Translations under genes and position numbers: made by a program
Assembly: GCF_004340465.1 (NCBI RefSeq)
Contig: NZ_SLVV01000005.1
Location: 339,092-403,091 of the forward strand
Reading direction: 5' to 3'
DNA length: 64,000 nt
Source: Mesobacillus foraminis
Lineage (GTDB): Bacteria > Bacillota > Bacilli > Bacillales > Cytobacillaceae
Notes under the pieces: model-generated
What the model was told of the DNA's origin: nothing
Database searches by the model: none
Seen by the model: the letters and a program-made list of their open reading frames with translations, nothing else
Shown here: positions 54,436 through 64,000 of the stretch, piece by piece
Position numbering within the stretch: position 1 is the first letter of the stretch
How the letters are laid out: the number at the start of each line of letters is the position of its first letter

Positions 54436-55527
54436 CTACTTGACTAGTTCCTGTAACAAACGGTACATCCTTGCGGCAGCATCGGGAATGCCCAGTTCTT
54501 TGGACGCCGCCTTCATTTGCTTCAATCGGTCTCCATCTGTCAGGATGCTGTCAATATGCTCTACCAGCTTAGGCCCGGTAAGATCTTTCTCGAGCAAAAG
54601 TACAGCGGCTTCGTGGTCGCTTAATGCCCTTGCATTTTTTTCTTGATGATTATCCGTTACGTAAGGGCTAGGAATCAGGATGCTCGGGATGCCAAGCGAA
54701 GTTAATTCTGCGAGTGTAGTAGCCCCAGCACGGGCAACGGTCAAATCAATCCCTGCAAGCACTTCAGGCATGTTATGAATGAAAGGCTTGATAATTACAT
54801 TTTCGGGATTTCCGATCAGCTCGACTTCTTTTTTCACTTCATCATAGTGAACATCACCGGTAACATAGAGTACCTGATATGGCTTGCTTCCAAGTTCGGT
54901 GATGGATTTCAGCACCGCTTCGTTAAGAGGCTTTGCCCCCCGGCTTCCGCCAAAGATTAATACAGCTGGTTTGTTTATTTTCAACCCTGCTGAAAGCCGG
55001 CCTTTGATACCATCCTGTCCGAGCACCTCAGAGGCACGTGGATTTCCTGTCATGACCACTTTATTTTCAGGGAAAAATTGCCGCGCTTCCTCGAAGCAGA
55101 TTCCAATTCGGTCCACATATCTGCTTAAAAACTTATTGGTCAGTCCTGGTACACTGTTTTGCTCATGAATGACAGTAGGAATTCCGAGCTTGGCGGCTGC
55201 ATAAACCACTGGCCCGCAAACATAGCCCCCTGTCCCTATGACTACATCGGCTTTGAACTCCTTCAGGATTTTTCTGCTGTTTCTCACACCTTTGAGGAAT
55301 CTTAAAACAGTTTTAACATTCTCGAAACTTAGCTTCCTTCTAAATCCTGTAATATGTATTGATTTAAAAGCGATATTTTCTCTCGGCACTATTTTGCTTT
55401 CAAGTCCTTTTTCTGTTCCTATATAGAGAAACTCGGCGTTTTTATCTGTTTTTTGAATTTCTCTGATCAAGGCTAGTGCTGGATAAATGTGGCCTCCAGT
55501 TCCTCCGCCGCTTACTACTATTTTCAT
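54436..55527 (-). CDS. murG: UDP-GlcNAc:lipid I N-acetylglucosaminyltransferase
   Basis: It forms lipid II. The protein is 363 residues, GT-B fold, with the N-terminal [13 protein letters not shown] motif, [40 protein letters not shown] and the donor-binding [36 protein letters not shown] start at ATG 55527 (MKIVVSGGG) behind AAGAGGTGG; an upstream in-frame codon to 55605 is not supported by homology. It has a 226-bp gap from spoVE, with the spoVE terminator in it, so it needs its own promoter; I could not place one. Confidence 0.96.
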   Translation of the reverse strand: MKIVVSGGGTGGHIYPALALIREIQKTDKNAEFLYIGTEKGLESKIVPRENIAFKSIHITGFRRKLSFENVKTVLRFLKGVRNSRKILKEFKADVVIGTGGYVCGPVVYAAAKLGIPTVIHEQNSVPGLTNKFLSRYVDRIGICFEEARQFFPENKVVMTGNPRASEVLGQDGIKGRLSAGLKINKPAVLIFGGSRGAKPLNEAVLKSITELGSKPYQVLYVTGDVHYDEVKKEVELIGNPENVIIKPFIHNMPEVLAGIDLTVARAGATTLAELTSLGIPSILIPSPYVTDNHQEKNARALSDHEAAVLLLEKDLTGPKLVEHIDSILTDGDRLKQMKAASKELGIPDAAARMYRLLQELVK

Positions 55528-55719
55528 TTTTCCACCTCTTGGAGAGATTATCAATATTTCTATTGCAGCTAAAAACCGAGGGAGTCTTTGCAATAAAACG
55601 GGCACCCCCCGGCTTTACCCTATTCTACTACATTCTAAACACAGCAGGGATTTTTAAAATGATTGTTACTGAACTGTAATATAGAAATAGTGTTTTTATT
55701 AACTATTAAGGCATGAATG

Positions 55720-55751
55720 AGAATAAAAAGAAACCCTGCTTCACAGGGTTA
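55720..55751 (-). terminator. spoVE terminator
   Basis: AACCCTG / CAGGGTT stem with a 5-nt loop, then TCTTTTTATTC on the minus strand, 2 bp after the spoVE stop. Confidence 0.82.
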
Positions 55752-55753
55752 AT

Positions 55754-56854
55754 TCAATATCTGGAGTATCTGCTTATATTCAGCAGCACTCCTATTGCCA
55801 TAAGCATTAAAGTCAGGGAAGATCCACCATAGCTCAGAAACGGCAAGGTAATCCCCGTAACAGGCATTAACCCGGTAACAACACCTATATTGATCATGAC
55901 CTGGATAGCGACCATGGCTATAATCCCAGCGGCTAACAGGCTTCCATACAGGTCCGGGGCACCCAAAGCGATTCTGACTCCCCGCCAAAGCAGCAGGGAA
56001 AATAGAATCAGGACAAACGAACCGCCTATGAACCCTAATTCCTCAGCGATAATGGCGAAAATAAAATCAGTTTGAGGCTCGGGCAGATAAAAGAACTTTT
56101 GCCTGCTTTGTCCAAGCCCGAGCCCGAATAGTCCCCCGGGCCCTATTGCATAAAGAGACTGGATCATCTGAAAACCACTGCCAAGCGGATCCTCCCAGGG
56201 ATCGAGAAAGGAAGTAATCCTTTTCATCCGGTAGGGTGCAGATGCAATCAAGCCCACAAATCCTGCTACGCCCAGCAGGCCCAAAAACGCAAAATGGCTT
56301 ATTTTTGCTCCCGCAATAAAAATCATGACAACACATGTTCCAACCATGACAGTACCTGTCCCAAGATCGGGCTGAAGCATAATCATGCCAAACGCGGTAA
56401 AAACCAATGACAGAGAAGGCAGCAGTCCAGATTTAAACGAAGTGATTAATTTCTGCTTTTCCGAAAGGAACTTAGCAAGAAATGCAATCATCGCCAATTT
56501 CATAAACTCGGAAGGCTGAATGGAAAAAGCCCCCACCCCGATCCAGCTCCTTGAACCGTTCCTGACATTTCCAATCCCAGGTATGAGGACAAGCAGCAGA
56601 AGAACGAAACAAACAATGACCAGCACCTTTGCCCATGTCCGCCATGTCCAGTAATCGACATTCATTATGAAAAACATCGCGATGATACCGACACCTGCGA
56701 ATAACATTTGTCTTTTGGCAAAGAAGAAGGAGTCATCAAATTTATATTCTGCCCAAATTGCGCTTGCACTGTATACCATCGTCAGTCCAACGGCCAGAAG
56801 TGAAAAAGTGACAATTAAAAGTATGAAGTCAGGAGTCGTTTTTTTGGTTGGCAA
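55754..56854 (-). CDS. spoVE: Stage V sporulation SEDS glycosyltransferase SpoVE
   Basis: A FtsW/RodA-like polymerase that with SpoVD makes spore cortex peptidoglycan. The protein is 366 residues with about 10 membrane helices; SEDS signatures NVDYWTWRTW, GVGAFSIQPSEFMKLAMIAFLA, LQPDLGTGTVMV, IAEELGFIGGSFVL and LPFLSYGGSSL. The start is TTG 56854 behind GAGGTGTGTTCC. The position between murD and murG is diagnostic for SpoVE over FtsW, which lies elsewhere in Bacillus. Confidence 0.94.
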   Translation of the reverse strand: MPTKKTTPDFILLIVTFSLLAVGLTMVYSASAIWAEYKFDDSFFFAKRQMLFAGVGIIAMFFIMNVDYWTWRTWAKVLVIVCFVLLLLVLIPGIGNVRNGSRSWIGVGAFSIQPSEFMKLAMIAFLAKFLSEKQKLITSFKSGLLPSLSLVFTAFGMIMLQPDLGTGTVMVGTCVVMIFIAGAKISHFAFLGLLGVAGFVGLIASAPYRMKRITSFLDPWEDPLGSGFQMIQSLYAIGPGGLFGLGLGQSRQKFFYLPEPQTDFIFAIIAEELGFIGGSFVLILFSLLLWRGVRIALGAPDLYGSLLAAGIIAMVAIQVMINIGVVTGLMPVTGITLPFLSYGGSSLTLMLMAIGVLLNISRYSRY

Positions 56855-56945
56855 TGGAACACACCTCGACGGTTAGATTAGAACCTGTACGATGCTTACC
56901 AATCCATTTAGCCGAAGCAATGATTTGTGAGATCGAAGACAAGCC

Positions 56946-58298
56946 CTACTTAAGCTTATGCACGGCTTCGATGAACATGTCTCCTCTGACCTCAAAAGTT
57001 TTATATTGATCCCAGCTTGCACAGGCAGGGGAAAGGAGAACAACGTCTCCCGCATCGGAAAGGTTGAAAGCTTCAGGAACAGCTTTTTCAACATTATCGA
57101 CGTGAACGATTGTTTTTATCCCTGCCGCTTCTCCCGCCATTTTAATCTTTTCTGCCGTCTGCCCAAAAGTCACCAGAGCTTTTACGCCATCAAGCGAAGG
57201 CACAAGCTCGTCAAAGCTGTTGCCCCGGTCCAGCCCTCCAGCCAGGAGGACAACAGGTGACTGGAATGCGGAAAGGGCCTTTTGGGTGGCCAATATATTA
57301 GTGGCCTTGGAATCATTGTAAAATTTACGGCCCCCGATTTCTTCTACAAACTGCAGGCGATGCCGAACCCCGGTGAAGGTTTTTAGCACCTTGATAATTG
57401 CCTCTTTATCTGCCCCGGCAAGCCTGGCAGCAGCGACTGCCGAGAGGATATTCTCAAGATTATGTTCTCCCGGAAGGGCAACTTCTTCCCGGCGGATGAT
57501 TCTTTCTTCGTTAAAACAGATCCATCCGTCACTGACATATACTCCGTGCGATAATACTTCCCTGGTTGAAAAAGGAATCACTTGAGCCTGCGATTTTCTT
57601 GCAATTCCCATAACTTTTTCCTGATCTGCATTTACAATTAAATAATCGTCTTTTTCCTGATTTTCGGTAATCCTTGCTTTAGCCTGATGGTATTCTCCCA
57701 AGGTTCCATGATAATCAAGATGTGCTTCATATAGATTGGTTATAATCGCAATTTTTGGCTTAAAAGTAGAAATCCCCATCAATTGAAACGAGGACAGCTC
57801 AATTACAATCTTGTTTTCAGGTCCGGCTTCCTGTGCCACTCCTGAGGCAACCGTACCAATATTGCCTGCAATTAGAGGGTTTTTCTTCCCCGCTTTAAGC
57901 ATATCAAATACCAGCGTGGTAGTAGTGGTCTTGCCATTTGTCCCGGTAATTCCTATAAAAGGAGCCTCAGAAATCTGATAGGCAAGCTCTACCTCTGTAA
58001 TAACAGGAATGCTGTTTTGCATTGCCTTTTGGACCATTGGGTTATGATAAGGGATTCCCGGATTTTTAACGACCAATTCAAACCCTTCGTCCATTAATTC
58101 AACAGGATGGCCCCCGCAAACCACTTTGATGCCCTGTTCAAGAAGGCCCTGTGCCTCGGGGTTTTCTGACAAAGGTTTATTATCATTGACCGTGACGAAT
58201 GCACCAAGCTTGTGCAGCAGGGAAGCCGCACTGACTCCACTTTTCGCAAGGCCAAGGACGAGTATTTTTTTATGCTGATAATTAGTTACTGCTTTCAC
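56946..58298 (-). CDS. murD: UDP-N-acetylmuramoyl-L-alanine:D-glutamate ligase
   Basis: It adds D-Glu to UDP-MurNAc-Ala. The protein is 450 residues: N-terminal domain ([15 protein letters not shown]), ATP site [36 protein letters not shown] and C-terminal [32 protein letters not shown] 58298 directly follows the mraY stop with GAGGTG inside the last mraY codons, so the two are coupled. Confidence 0.97.
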   Translation of the reverse strand: MKAVTNYQHKKILVLGLAKSGVSAASLLHKLGAFVTVNDNKPLSENPEAQGLLEQGIKVVCGGHPVELMDEGFELVVKNPGIPYHNPMVQKAMQNSIPVITEVELAYQISEAPFIGITGTNGKTTTTTLVFDMLKAGKKNPLIAGNIGTVASGVAQEAGPENKIVIELSSFQLMGISTFKPKIAIITNLYEAHLDYHGTLGEYHQAKARITENQEKDDYLIVNADQEKVMGIARKSQAQVIPFSTREVLSHGVYVSDGWICFNEERIIRREEVALPGEHNLENILSAVAAARLAGADKEAIIKVLKTFTGVRHRLQFVEEIGGRKFYNDSKATNILATQKALSAFQSPVVLLAGGLDRGNSFDELVPSLDGVKALVTFGQTAEKIKMAGEAAGIKTIVHVDNVEKAVPEAFNLSDAGDVVLLSPACASWDQYKTFEVRGDMFIEAVHKLK

Positions 58299-59273
58299 TT
58301 ATACCCACACCTCAATATAGATTCCAATAATGGCACATAAAAGACCGACAGTCCAGAAAGTGACCACTACACGCCACTCTGACCAGCCAATCAGTTCATA
58401 GTGGTGATGCAGAGGGCTCATTCTGAAAATCCTCTTGCCTGTTGTCTTAAAGGAAATTACCTGGAGGATAACAGACAATGTTTCTAGGACAAAGATTCCG
58501 CCAATAATAATCAGCAGGATCTCGAGCTTAGTAAGAATGGCTACTGTTGCGATGGCACCACCAAGCGCAAGTGAACCTGTATCACCCATAAATACCTTTG
58601 CAGGGTGGGCATTAAATACAAGAAACCCCAGTACTGCCCCCACTACAGCAACAGAAAAGATTGCGAGTTCATACTGGTCCTGGCTCCAGGCCAGGACTGC
58701 AAATGCACCGAATGCAATCGCAGCAGTCCCTGAAACAAGTCCATCAAGGCCGTCTGTCAGGTTAACGGCGTTTGAAAAACCGACCAGCCAAAAAATAACA
58801 AACAGCACATATGCCCATCCAAGATCAAAGGATAGGTCCGTAAGCGGCACACTGATTTCCGTTGAAAAATCACTCTGCCTGAATATAATGTAAAAAATTA
58901 CAGAAATGACAATCTGTCCTAAAAGTTTCTGTTTTGAAGTAAGTCCAAGATTCCGCTTCATGACAACCTTAATAAAGTCATCAAGAAAACCGAGCAGCCC
59001 AAACCCCAGCGTTACAAACAATAGTAAATAGGTTTCAACTGTAGGCTCAGAGAATTTACCGATCATCACCAAGGTCGTGACCGTGATAGACAGCAGGATC
59101 ATGAGGCCGCCCATCGTTGGAGTACCCGTTTTCTTCTGGTGGGATTTAGGTCCTTCTTCCCGGATGCTTTGCCCGAATTTAAGCCTTCTAAGGAACGGAA
59201 TAAAAAGGGGAGAAAGCAGAACTGAAATTAAAAAACCCAGTAGAATCGTGAAAAAGATAACTTGCTCAAGCAT
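58299..59273 (-). CDS. mraY: Phospho-N-acetylmuramoyl-pentapeptide transferase
   Basis: It makes lipid I at the membrane. The protein is 324 residues, about ten membrane helices, with [22 protein letters not shown], the catalytic [39 protein letters not shown] and the C-terminal [22 protein letters not shown] 59273 has AAAGGGGAGAG upstream. Confidence 0.97.
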   Translation of the reverse strand: MLEQVIFFTILLGFLISVLLSPLFIPFLRRLKFGQSIREEGPKSHQKKTGTPTMGGLMILLSITVTTLVMIGKFSEPTVETYLLLFVTLGFGLLGFLDDFIKVVMKRNLGLTSKQKLLGQIVISVIFYIIFRQSDFSTEISVPLTDLSFDLGWAYVLFVIFWLVGFSNAVNLTDGLDGLVSGTAAIAFGAFAVLAWSQDQYELAIFSVAVVGAVLGFLVFNAHPAKVFMGDTGSLALGGAIATVAILTKLEILLIIIGGIFVLETLSVILQVISFKTTGKRIFRMSPLHHHYELIGWSEWRVVVTFWTVGLLCAIIGIYIEVWV

Positions 59274-59301
59274 TTTTACTCTCCCCTTTCTTGACAGACT
59301 T

Positions 59302-59330
59302 TTCCGGTATTACACCAAAGGTGTCCGGAA
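59302..59330 (-). other. Hairpin between murE and mraY
   Basis: TTCCGG-ACACC-TTT-GGTGT-AATA-CCGGAA: two stacked helices with a 4-nt bulge and a 3-nt loop. No U-run follows. It lies about 30 nt before the mraY start. The rest of the approximately 150-bp gap shows nothing I can name. Confidence 0.6.
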
Positions 59331-59425
59331 TATCATATGTTTTTTGGGAGAGATACAGAAGTCTTTCGTTACAAAAATAATAGCTTATCAAATGATTGCT
59401 TTGCTTTTTTAAGTTGTCCATCGTT

Positions 59426-60898
59426 TTATTCTATTTTTCCTTTCTGCTTTATAGCTTTCAATGCAACTTCCCGATCGTCAAAATCAAGAATCTGATCTCC
59501 AACCTGCTGGTAGGTTTCATGACCTTTCCCCGCAATCAGGATGACATCCCCAGTCTGGGCATTGTTAACAGCATAATGAATCGCTTCTTCACGGTCAACT
59601 ATCTTGATGTAGGACTCCCCTTCAACCCCTTCCTCCATATCAATGAGGATTTGCCCGGGATCTTCACTTCGTGGATTATCCGAGGTGAAGATTGGATTGC
59701 TTGCATATTCACACGCGATTTTAGCCATTAACGGCCGTTTGGTCCTGTCCCTGTCTCCGCCGCAGCCCACAACAACAAAAACTCTCTTTTCCGCAAACTG
59801 CCCCACCGTTTTCAACACGTTTTCGAGGCTGTCAGGAGTATGGGCGTAATCAACAATAACTGAAAAATCCTGGCCTCCATCTACAGGTTCAAAACGGCCT
59901 GATACCCCTTTTACACTTTCAATGGAAGAAATAATCCCCGCCAGCGGCAAACCTGATGCCAGACCAGTAGCAATTCCAGCCAATACATTATAAACGCTGA
60001 ACTTCCCAATAAGCTGAATATTAATCTTATTCACTCCGAGAGGACTTACAAGTTCAAAAGAAGTGCCGCTCGCTGTCATGTGCACATTTGTTGCCTTCAG
60101 ATCAGCGTGATTGTCTATTCCGTAGGTCAGAGTGTGGGCAGACGTAATCCTGGCATATTCTTCACTTGCCGGGTCATCCGCATTAAGAACAGCAAATTTG
60201 GGCTTATTATGAGAATAAGCATTGCCCAGCTGCGCAAATAGAAGGCCCTTTGCTTTTTTGTATTCTTCCATAGTCTTGTGATAGTCAAGGTGGTCCTGTG
60301 TAAGGTTTGTGAATACCGCCACATCATAATCCGTGCCATGGACCCTTCCATGAACAAGCGCATGCGAAGAAACCTCCATCACCGTAGTCTGAACCTCTGC
60401 ATCTGCCATTTGCTTTAAGGTTTTTTGCAGCGTGAGGCTTTCTGGAGTCGTATTTTTTACCTCAAACGTTCTTTCCCCGATTTTTGTATACATTGTCCCG
60501 ATCAGTCCGGTTTTCTGACCTGCATCTGCAAAGATTTTTTCAATCAGATGACTGGTGGTTGTTTTTCCATTCGTCCCGGTTATGCCAATCATATGGATCT
60601 TATGGCTTGGCTGCCCATAAAAAGCATCGGCCAGAACGGCCATGGCTCTAATCGTATTTTTCACCACGATGACAGGGACATTCAAATTTAAGTCCCTTTC
60701 AGCCAGAACGGCTGAAGCTCCATTGGCTACTGCCGACTGGGCAAAGTCATGCCCATCGACCGTATAGCCTTTGATACAGATAAATAAGCTTCCCTTCTGT
60801 ACTTTTCGGTTATCATTTTCGATCGAAATAATCTCAGGGTTTTCCCCTTTATAGTCAACGAAAGGATGCAAATATCCCAATAGCTGATGTAGTTTCAT
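59426..60898 (-). CDS. murE: UDP-MurNAc-tripeptide synthetase (meso-DAP adding)
   Basis: It adds the third amino acid to the peptidoglycan stem. The protein is 490 residues: [59 protein letters not shown] and the DNPR motif in [11 protein letters not shown], which specifies meso-diaminopimelate. I start at ATG 60898 ([10 protein letters not shown]) behind GGAGAGGATTG; the upstream in-frame TTG contains the ribosome binding site. Confidence 0.96.
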   Translation of the reverse strand: MKLHQLLGYLHPFVDYKGENPEIISIENDNRKVQKGSLFICIKGYTVDGHDFAQSAVANGASAVLAERDLNLNVPVIVVKNTIRAMAVLADAFYGQPSHKIHMIGITGTNGKTTTSHLIEKIFADAGQKTGLIGTMYTKIGERTFEVKNTTPESLTLQKTLKQMADAEVQTTVMEVSSHALVHGRVHGTDYDVAVFTNLTQDHLDYHKTMEEYKKAKGLLFAQLGNAYSHNKPKFAVLNADDPASEEYARITSAHTLTYGIDNHADLKATNVHMTASGTSFELVSPLGVNKINIQLIGKFSVYNVLAGIATGLASGLPLAGIISSIESVKGVSGRFEPVDGGQDFSVIVDYAHTPDSLENVLKTVGQFAEKRVFVVVGCGGDRDRTKRPLMAKIACEYASNPIFTSDNPRSEDPGQILIDMEEGVEGESYIKIVDREEAIHYAVNNAQTGDVILIAGKGHETYQQVGDQILDFDDREVALKAIKQKGKIE

Positions 60899-61009
60899 AT
60901 AATCAATCCTCTCCAAACAAACATGGCGTTTTATATTTTACATGATTAGGGCAAATTTAGCTATCATTCTCATTGAAAAGTCCAGGGAGTCCCCATCTTT
61001 TTCTCCCAT

Positions 61010-61047
61010 AAAAAAAGGCGGCGATTTAAATTGCTTTATCGCCGCCT
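61010..61047 (-). terminator. spoVD terminator
   Basis: GGCGGCGA / TCGCCGCC stem (61017-61024 with 61039-61046), followed by TTTTTTATGGG on the minus strand. It isolates murE from spoVD; the remaining approximately 110 bp before murE must hold its promoter, which I cannot define. Confidence 0.86.
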
Positions 61048-61081
61048 CTTCCCGCTATACTGTCATTCATATACGTTCGTT

Positions 61082-62998
61082 TTAGTCTTCTGTCATATAA
61101 AGTCTGATGGTTGAACCTTCTTTTACCTTTACCCCGGCGGATGGCGCTTGTTTAACCACCTTATCCCCTTCACCGCTGACATCGATCTTCAGGTTTACCA
61201 TCATTTGCTGGATCTCCCTTTTTGTTAAACCTACCAGGTCTGGCACTTCGATCATTGGGGTATCAAGCCATGTCATCTCTTTTTCTATTTGATTTTTCCT
61301 TGGTTTCACATTCATTGCGTGCAGGCTGTCCTCGATAATATTACCGACAATGGGCGCTGCTACCACCCCGCCAAATTGTATGGTTCCTTTTGGATTGTCA
61401 ACAGCTATATAAACGAGCAGCTCGGGGTCATCAGCAGGAGCGAATCCAATGAAAGACACAATATGGTTGTTCTCTAAGTATCTCCCATCCTTTGCTTTTT
61501 GGGCTGTCCCTGTCTTCCCGCCTACGCGGTAGGCTTCGACAAATGCATTTTTACCGCTCCCCTTTGCCACCACACTTTCCAAAGCATGTCTAATCTCTTT
61601 TGAGGTCTCTTCAGATATAACCCTTCTTTTTGCAACAGGGGTTTTCTCCATTACAGATTTTCCAGTCTCTGAATCAATCAGCTCTTTGGCAATATATGGC
61701 GTATAGAGGATCCCTCCGTTAATGGCGGCAGAAACCGCAGCCGCCTGCTGTATGGGAGTTACAGAAACCCCTTGCCCGAAAGCTGTAGTCGCCTGTTCAA
61801 CTGGCCCTACTCTGTCCAGCTTAAACATGATACCTGTTCCCTCACCCTGAAGGTCGATCCCGGTTTTTTGACCAAAGCCAAAGTCTTTAATGTATTTGAA
61901 CAGCGTATCCTTCCCTAAACGTTCACCCAGTTCAACAAAACCTGGGTTGCAGGAATTTTGAACCACTTCAAGGAAGGTTTGGGATCCATGGCCACCTGCC
62001 TTCCAGCAGCGCAGCTTCGCACCTCCGACTTCTGCAAAGCCAGGATCATAGAAATGTTCCTTTTCGAGATTAACCTTCCCTTCCTCCAAGGCTGCAGCCA
62101 AAGTAATGATTTTAAAGGTGGAACCGGGCTCATATGTACTCCAGACAGGCAGATTTCGATTGTATACCTCCTGGGGAACATTTTGAAAATTGGCCGGATC
62201 AAAACCAGGCCGGCTTGACATAGCAAATATCTCCCCGTTGTTCGGATCCATGGCAATTGCGATAATTCCATCCGGATTATACTTGGCTTCGGCAATGTCC
62301 AGCTCCCTCTCGACAATCGTCTGGATCTTGCTGTCAATCGTCAGACGGAGATCCATGCCATCTATCGGAGGCTGATAATCATCCGCCATGTCGTTCATCC
62401 GCTGGCCCTTCGCATTGGCATAAAACTGAACAGAACCTTCTTTACCTTTTAACTCCTTATCGTAAAAAAGTTCAAGCCCCATTAACCCCTGGTTATCGAC
62501 TCCAGTAAATCCAAGCACATGAGACAGGTAGTTTCCAAATGGATAATGCCGTTTTGAATCCTCCCCAATATATACTCCCTTTAAGTCAAGCGCCCGGACT
62601 TCTTTTGCTTTTTCGTGTGATATTTTTCTTGCTTCGTTAATCCTGACGATGGAAGCACTCTTTGTAATGTATTGGTAAACCTTCTCTTTGGAAATGTTAA
62701 GGACTTTCCCAAGCTTTTCGGCCGTTTCCGCCGGATTCTCTATTTGCCTTGGAACAGTCCAGACAGTCGGGGCACTGATATTGGTTGCAAGGGCCACCCC
62801 GTTTCGGTCAGTAATTTCGCCCCGCTTCGGCTGAAATGGAATATTCCTGCTCCACGAACTTTTTGCACCGTCCGTTAACCACTCCCCCATAAAAAACTGG
62901 ACATATCCGAGGCGGATGTCAATGATAAAAAAAACAAGGATACCTACCACCAGTACAAATGCCAGCCTTTTCCTGACCGTCACATTAGAAACTCGCAT
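61082..62998 (-). CDS. spoVD: Stage V sporulation penicillin-binding protein SpoVD
   Basis: A class B transpeptidase for cortex synthesis. The protein is 638 residues: short cytoplasmic N-terminus, membrane helix (about 11-30), dimerisation domain, transpeptidase domain with active-site STFK (EPGSTFKIITLA), SCN and KTG (VGGKTGTAQK), and one C-terminal PASTA domain (IEVPDLVGLTKREIQQMM). Cysteines near the active site (LRCWKAGG, NSCNPG) fit the StoA-controlled redox switch known for B. subtilis SpoVD. ATG 62998 follows AAGGGAGGTTTG. Adjacent PBP2B is its vegetative paralogue. Confidence 0.96.
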   Translation of the reverse strand: MRVSNVTVRKRLAFVLVVGILVFFIIDIRLGYVQFFMGEWLTDGAKSSWSRNIPFQPKRGEITDRNGVALATNISAPTVWTVPRQIENPAETAEKLGKVLNISKEKVYQYITKSASIVRINEARKISHEKAKEVRALDLKGVYIGEDSKRHYPFGNYLSHVLGFTGVDNQGLMGLELFYDKELKGKEGSVQFYANAKGQRMNDMADDYQPPIDGMDLRLTIDSKIQTIVERELDIAEAKYNPDGIIAIAMDPNNGEIFAMSSRPGFDPANFQNVPQEVYNRNLPVWSTYEPGSTFKIITLAAALEEGKVNLEKEHFYDPGFAEVGGAKLRCWKAGGHGSQTFLEVVQNSCNPGFVELGERLGKDTLFKYIKDFGFGQKTGIDLQGEGTGIMFKLDRVGPVEQATTAFGQGVSVTPIQQAAAVSAAINGGILYTPYIAKELIDSETGKSVMEKTPVAKRRVISEETSKEIRHALESVVAKGSGKNAFVEAYRVGGKTGTAQKAKDGRYLENNHIVSFIGFAPADDPELLVYIAVDNPKGTIQFGGVVAAPIVGNIIEDSLHAMNVKPRKNQIEKEMTWLDTPMIEVPDLVGLTKREIQQMMVNLKIDVSGEGDKVVKQAPSAGVKVKEGSTIRLYMTED

Positions 62999-63042
62999 GA
63001 AATGAACAAACCTCCCTTATAAAAACAGCAACCAGCCCCCTG

Positions 63043-63121
63043 TCAGCAAAACTGCTGAACACTGATCGTTAAGGTCTATGCCTGCAACTAATTGATTTGG
63101 CATAGCTTGTTCAACTATATG
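63043..63121 (-). promoter_or_regulatory. Candidate sigma-E -10 box and hairpin in the spoVD leader
   Basis: CATATAGT (63114-63121, minus strand) resembles the sigma-E -10 consensus CATAYAHT with one mismatch; the -35 region is poor. A hairpin TCAGCA-GTTT-TGCTGA (63043-63058) lies in the predicted leader. The pbpB terminator upstream implies that spoVD needs its own promoter in this 190-bp gap. Confidence 0.3.
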
Positions 63122-63191
63122 CTTGTACCCTGAAGGATAGAACTTCAGCCCCTTAATCCGGAAGCACTTTGATTCGTATTCTCTAGCTCCC

Positions 63192-63234
63192 AAAAAAAAA
63201 AAAAAACAGAGGATCAGTCTGTGACTTCCTCTGT
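63192..63234 (-). terminator. pbpB terminator overlapping the stop codon
   Basis: ACAGAGGA / TCCTCTGT stem (63206-63213 with 63227-63234) plus an inner AGTC/GACT helix, followed by a T15 run (63192-63206 on the minus strand). The pbpB stop (TGA, 63214-63216) is inside the hairpin. Confidence 0.88.
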
Positions 63235-64000
63235 TTGTTCACTGTTTTCCTGCTTCTTTTTACTCTCTTTGGCTTTCTGCTCTGCTTCAACCTGCTGTAA
63301 AGGTGTTGCCAGTTCTACAATTAAATAGTCCCCCTGCTTCACTGTTGCCCCTGCTTTGATGCTCTGCTTTGAAACATAGCCGCTTCCTGCTTTATTCAGC
63401 TTTAAGCCTGCGGTCTGGGCAAACTTCATCACATCACGGAGGGACCATCCAGAGAGATCGGGAGCTGTAATCTTCCCGGAGGTTTTTATAATCACTCTTT
63501 CCCCCTCCAGCGCTTCGGTGCCGGAGGCAGGTGTCTGCCTTTCAACCCTCGCCCCTTGGCCAATCACTACTGGCTTAAGTCCGATATTTTTCAATTGTTT
63601 TTCAGTTTTCTCGACCGACATGTTTGATAGGTCTGGCACCTCATTGGATGTAACCTTTCCTTGCTTGGAAGGCTGGATATCCAAATATTGAAGACTGCTT
63701 TTCATTACAGTATTAAATATCTCAGAGACAGGGACGGAACCATTTGTGCTTTCATCTATTTCTGGCTGCTGTACAGCAACATACACAACTAGTTCAGGAT
63801 CATCCGTTGGAGCCATCCCCAGGAAAGAAAATAAGAAATTTTCGTGGCCGGTCATATACCTGCCATCAGCCCCCGGAATCTGCGCTGTTCCTGTTTTACC
63901 TGCCACATCATACCCGTTGATTTTATAGTTGCCCCCGGTACCATCCTCGTCCGTTATGGTCGTTTCGAGAATCTCGCGGACTTCTTTGGCTGTTTCTGCT
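63214..64000 (-). CDS. pbpB: Penicillin-binding protein 2B, C-terminal part (runs off the right edge)
   Basis: The essential division transpeptidase. The visible 262 codons start inside the transpeptidase domain (ETAKEVREILETTIT), include the KTG box (GYDVAGKTGTAQIPG) and SFLGMAPTDDPELVVYVAVQQP, then two PASTA domains (VPDLSNMSVEKTEKQLKN; APDLSGWSLRDVMKFAQ) and a charged Lys/Glu tail (KESKKKQENSEQTEEVTD). The reading frame is open to the window end. The catalytic Ser lies outside. Confidence 0.95.
   Translation of the reverse strand, partial: AETAKEVREILETTITDEDGTGGNYKINGYDVAGKTGTAQIPGADGRYMTGHENFLFSFLGMAPTDDPELVVYVAVQQPEIDESTNGSVPVSEIFNTVMKSSLQYLDIQPSKQGKVTSNEVPDLSNMSVEKTEKQLKNIGLKPVVIGQGARVERQTPASGTEALEGERVIIKTSGKITAPDLSGWSLRDVMKFAQTAGLKLNKAGSGYVSKQSIKAGATVKQGDYLIVELATPLQQVEAEQKAKESKKKQENSEQTEEVTD

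Overview
The window is a chromosomal segment of an endospore-forming Bacillaceae bacterium (Bacillota). It carries pro-sigma-E, sigma-G, SpoIIGA, SpoVD, SpoVE and SpoVM, a PyrR-attenuated pyr operon, an isoleucine T-box and RqcH. The gene order follows the Bacillus subtilis pbpB-to-recG block almost exactly. Protein similarity recalled from B. subtilis is high, but the genome is not B. subtilis: bpr is missing between ftsZ and spoIIGA, no cysH-type sulfate cluster lies between pyrE and rqcH, and the serine dehydratase genes are decayed. A Mesobacillus, Neobacillus or Cytobacillus-like genus is my guess. Nearly everything is on the minus strand; only rpmB and rqcH are on plus. I therefore describe the window from its right end, in the direction of transcription.

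64000-47700 is the division and cell-wall (dcw) cluster: pbpB (partial), spoVD, murE, mraY, murD, spoVE, murG, murB, divIB, ylxW, ylxX, sbp, ftsA, ftsZ. Terminators follow pbpB, spoVD, spoVE and ftsZ. A sigma-H-like promoter precedes ftsA. 47700-45060 is the sporulation sigma locus spoIIGA-sigE-sigG. It has a spoIIG-type promoter with a 22-bp spacer, an intergenic repeat in the spoIIG leader, and a hairpin over the sigG ribosome binding site.

44950-35810 holds ylmC, ylmD, ylmE, sepF, ylmG, ylmH, divIVA, then T-box-ileS, ylyA, lspA and ylyB. 35820-23940 is the complete UMP operon pyrR-pyrP-pyrB-pyrC-carA-carB-pyrK-pyrD-pyrF-pyrE, with one promoter and three PyrR attenuators. rqcH (plus) converges on pyrE and diverges from the Ca2+-ATPase gene yloB.

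19050-3030 is a housekeeping run: yloC, remA, gmk, rpoZ, coaBC, priA, def, fmt, rsmB, rlmN, prpC, prkC, rsgA, rpe, thiN, spoVM, then rpmB (plus) and yloU-fakA. Between fakA and recG (partial, left edge), the place of sdaAB-sdaAA holds only eroded remnants. These had to be pieced together across frames and are the most informative anomaly.

Many genes overlap by 4 bases (ATGA or GTGA), implying translational coupling. I found no evidence of a wholly new system, phage, insertion sequence or CRISPR array. The unusual content is regulatory RNA structure, pseudogene decay and one repeat element.
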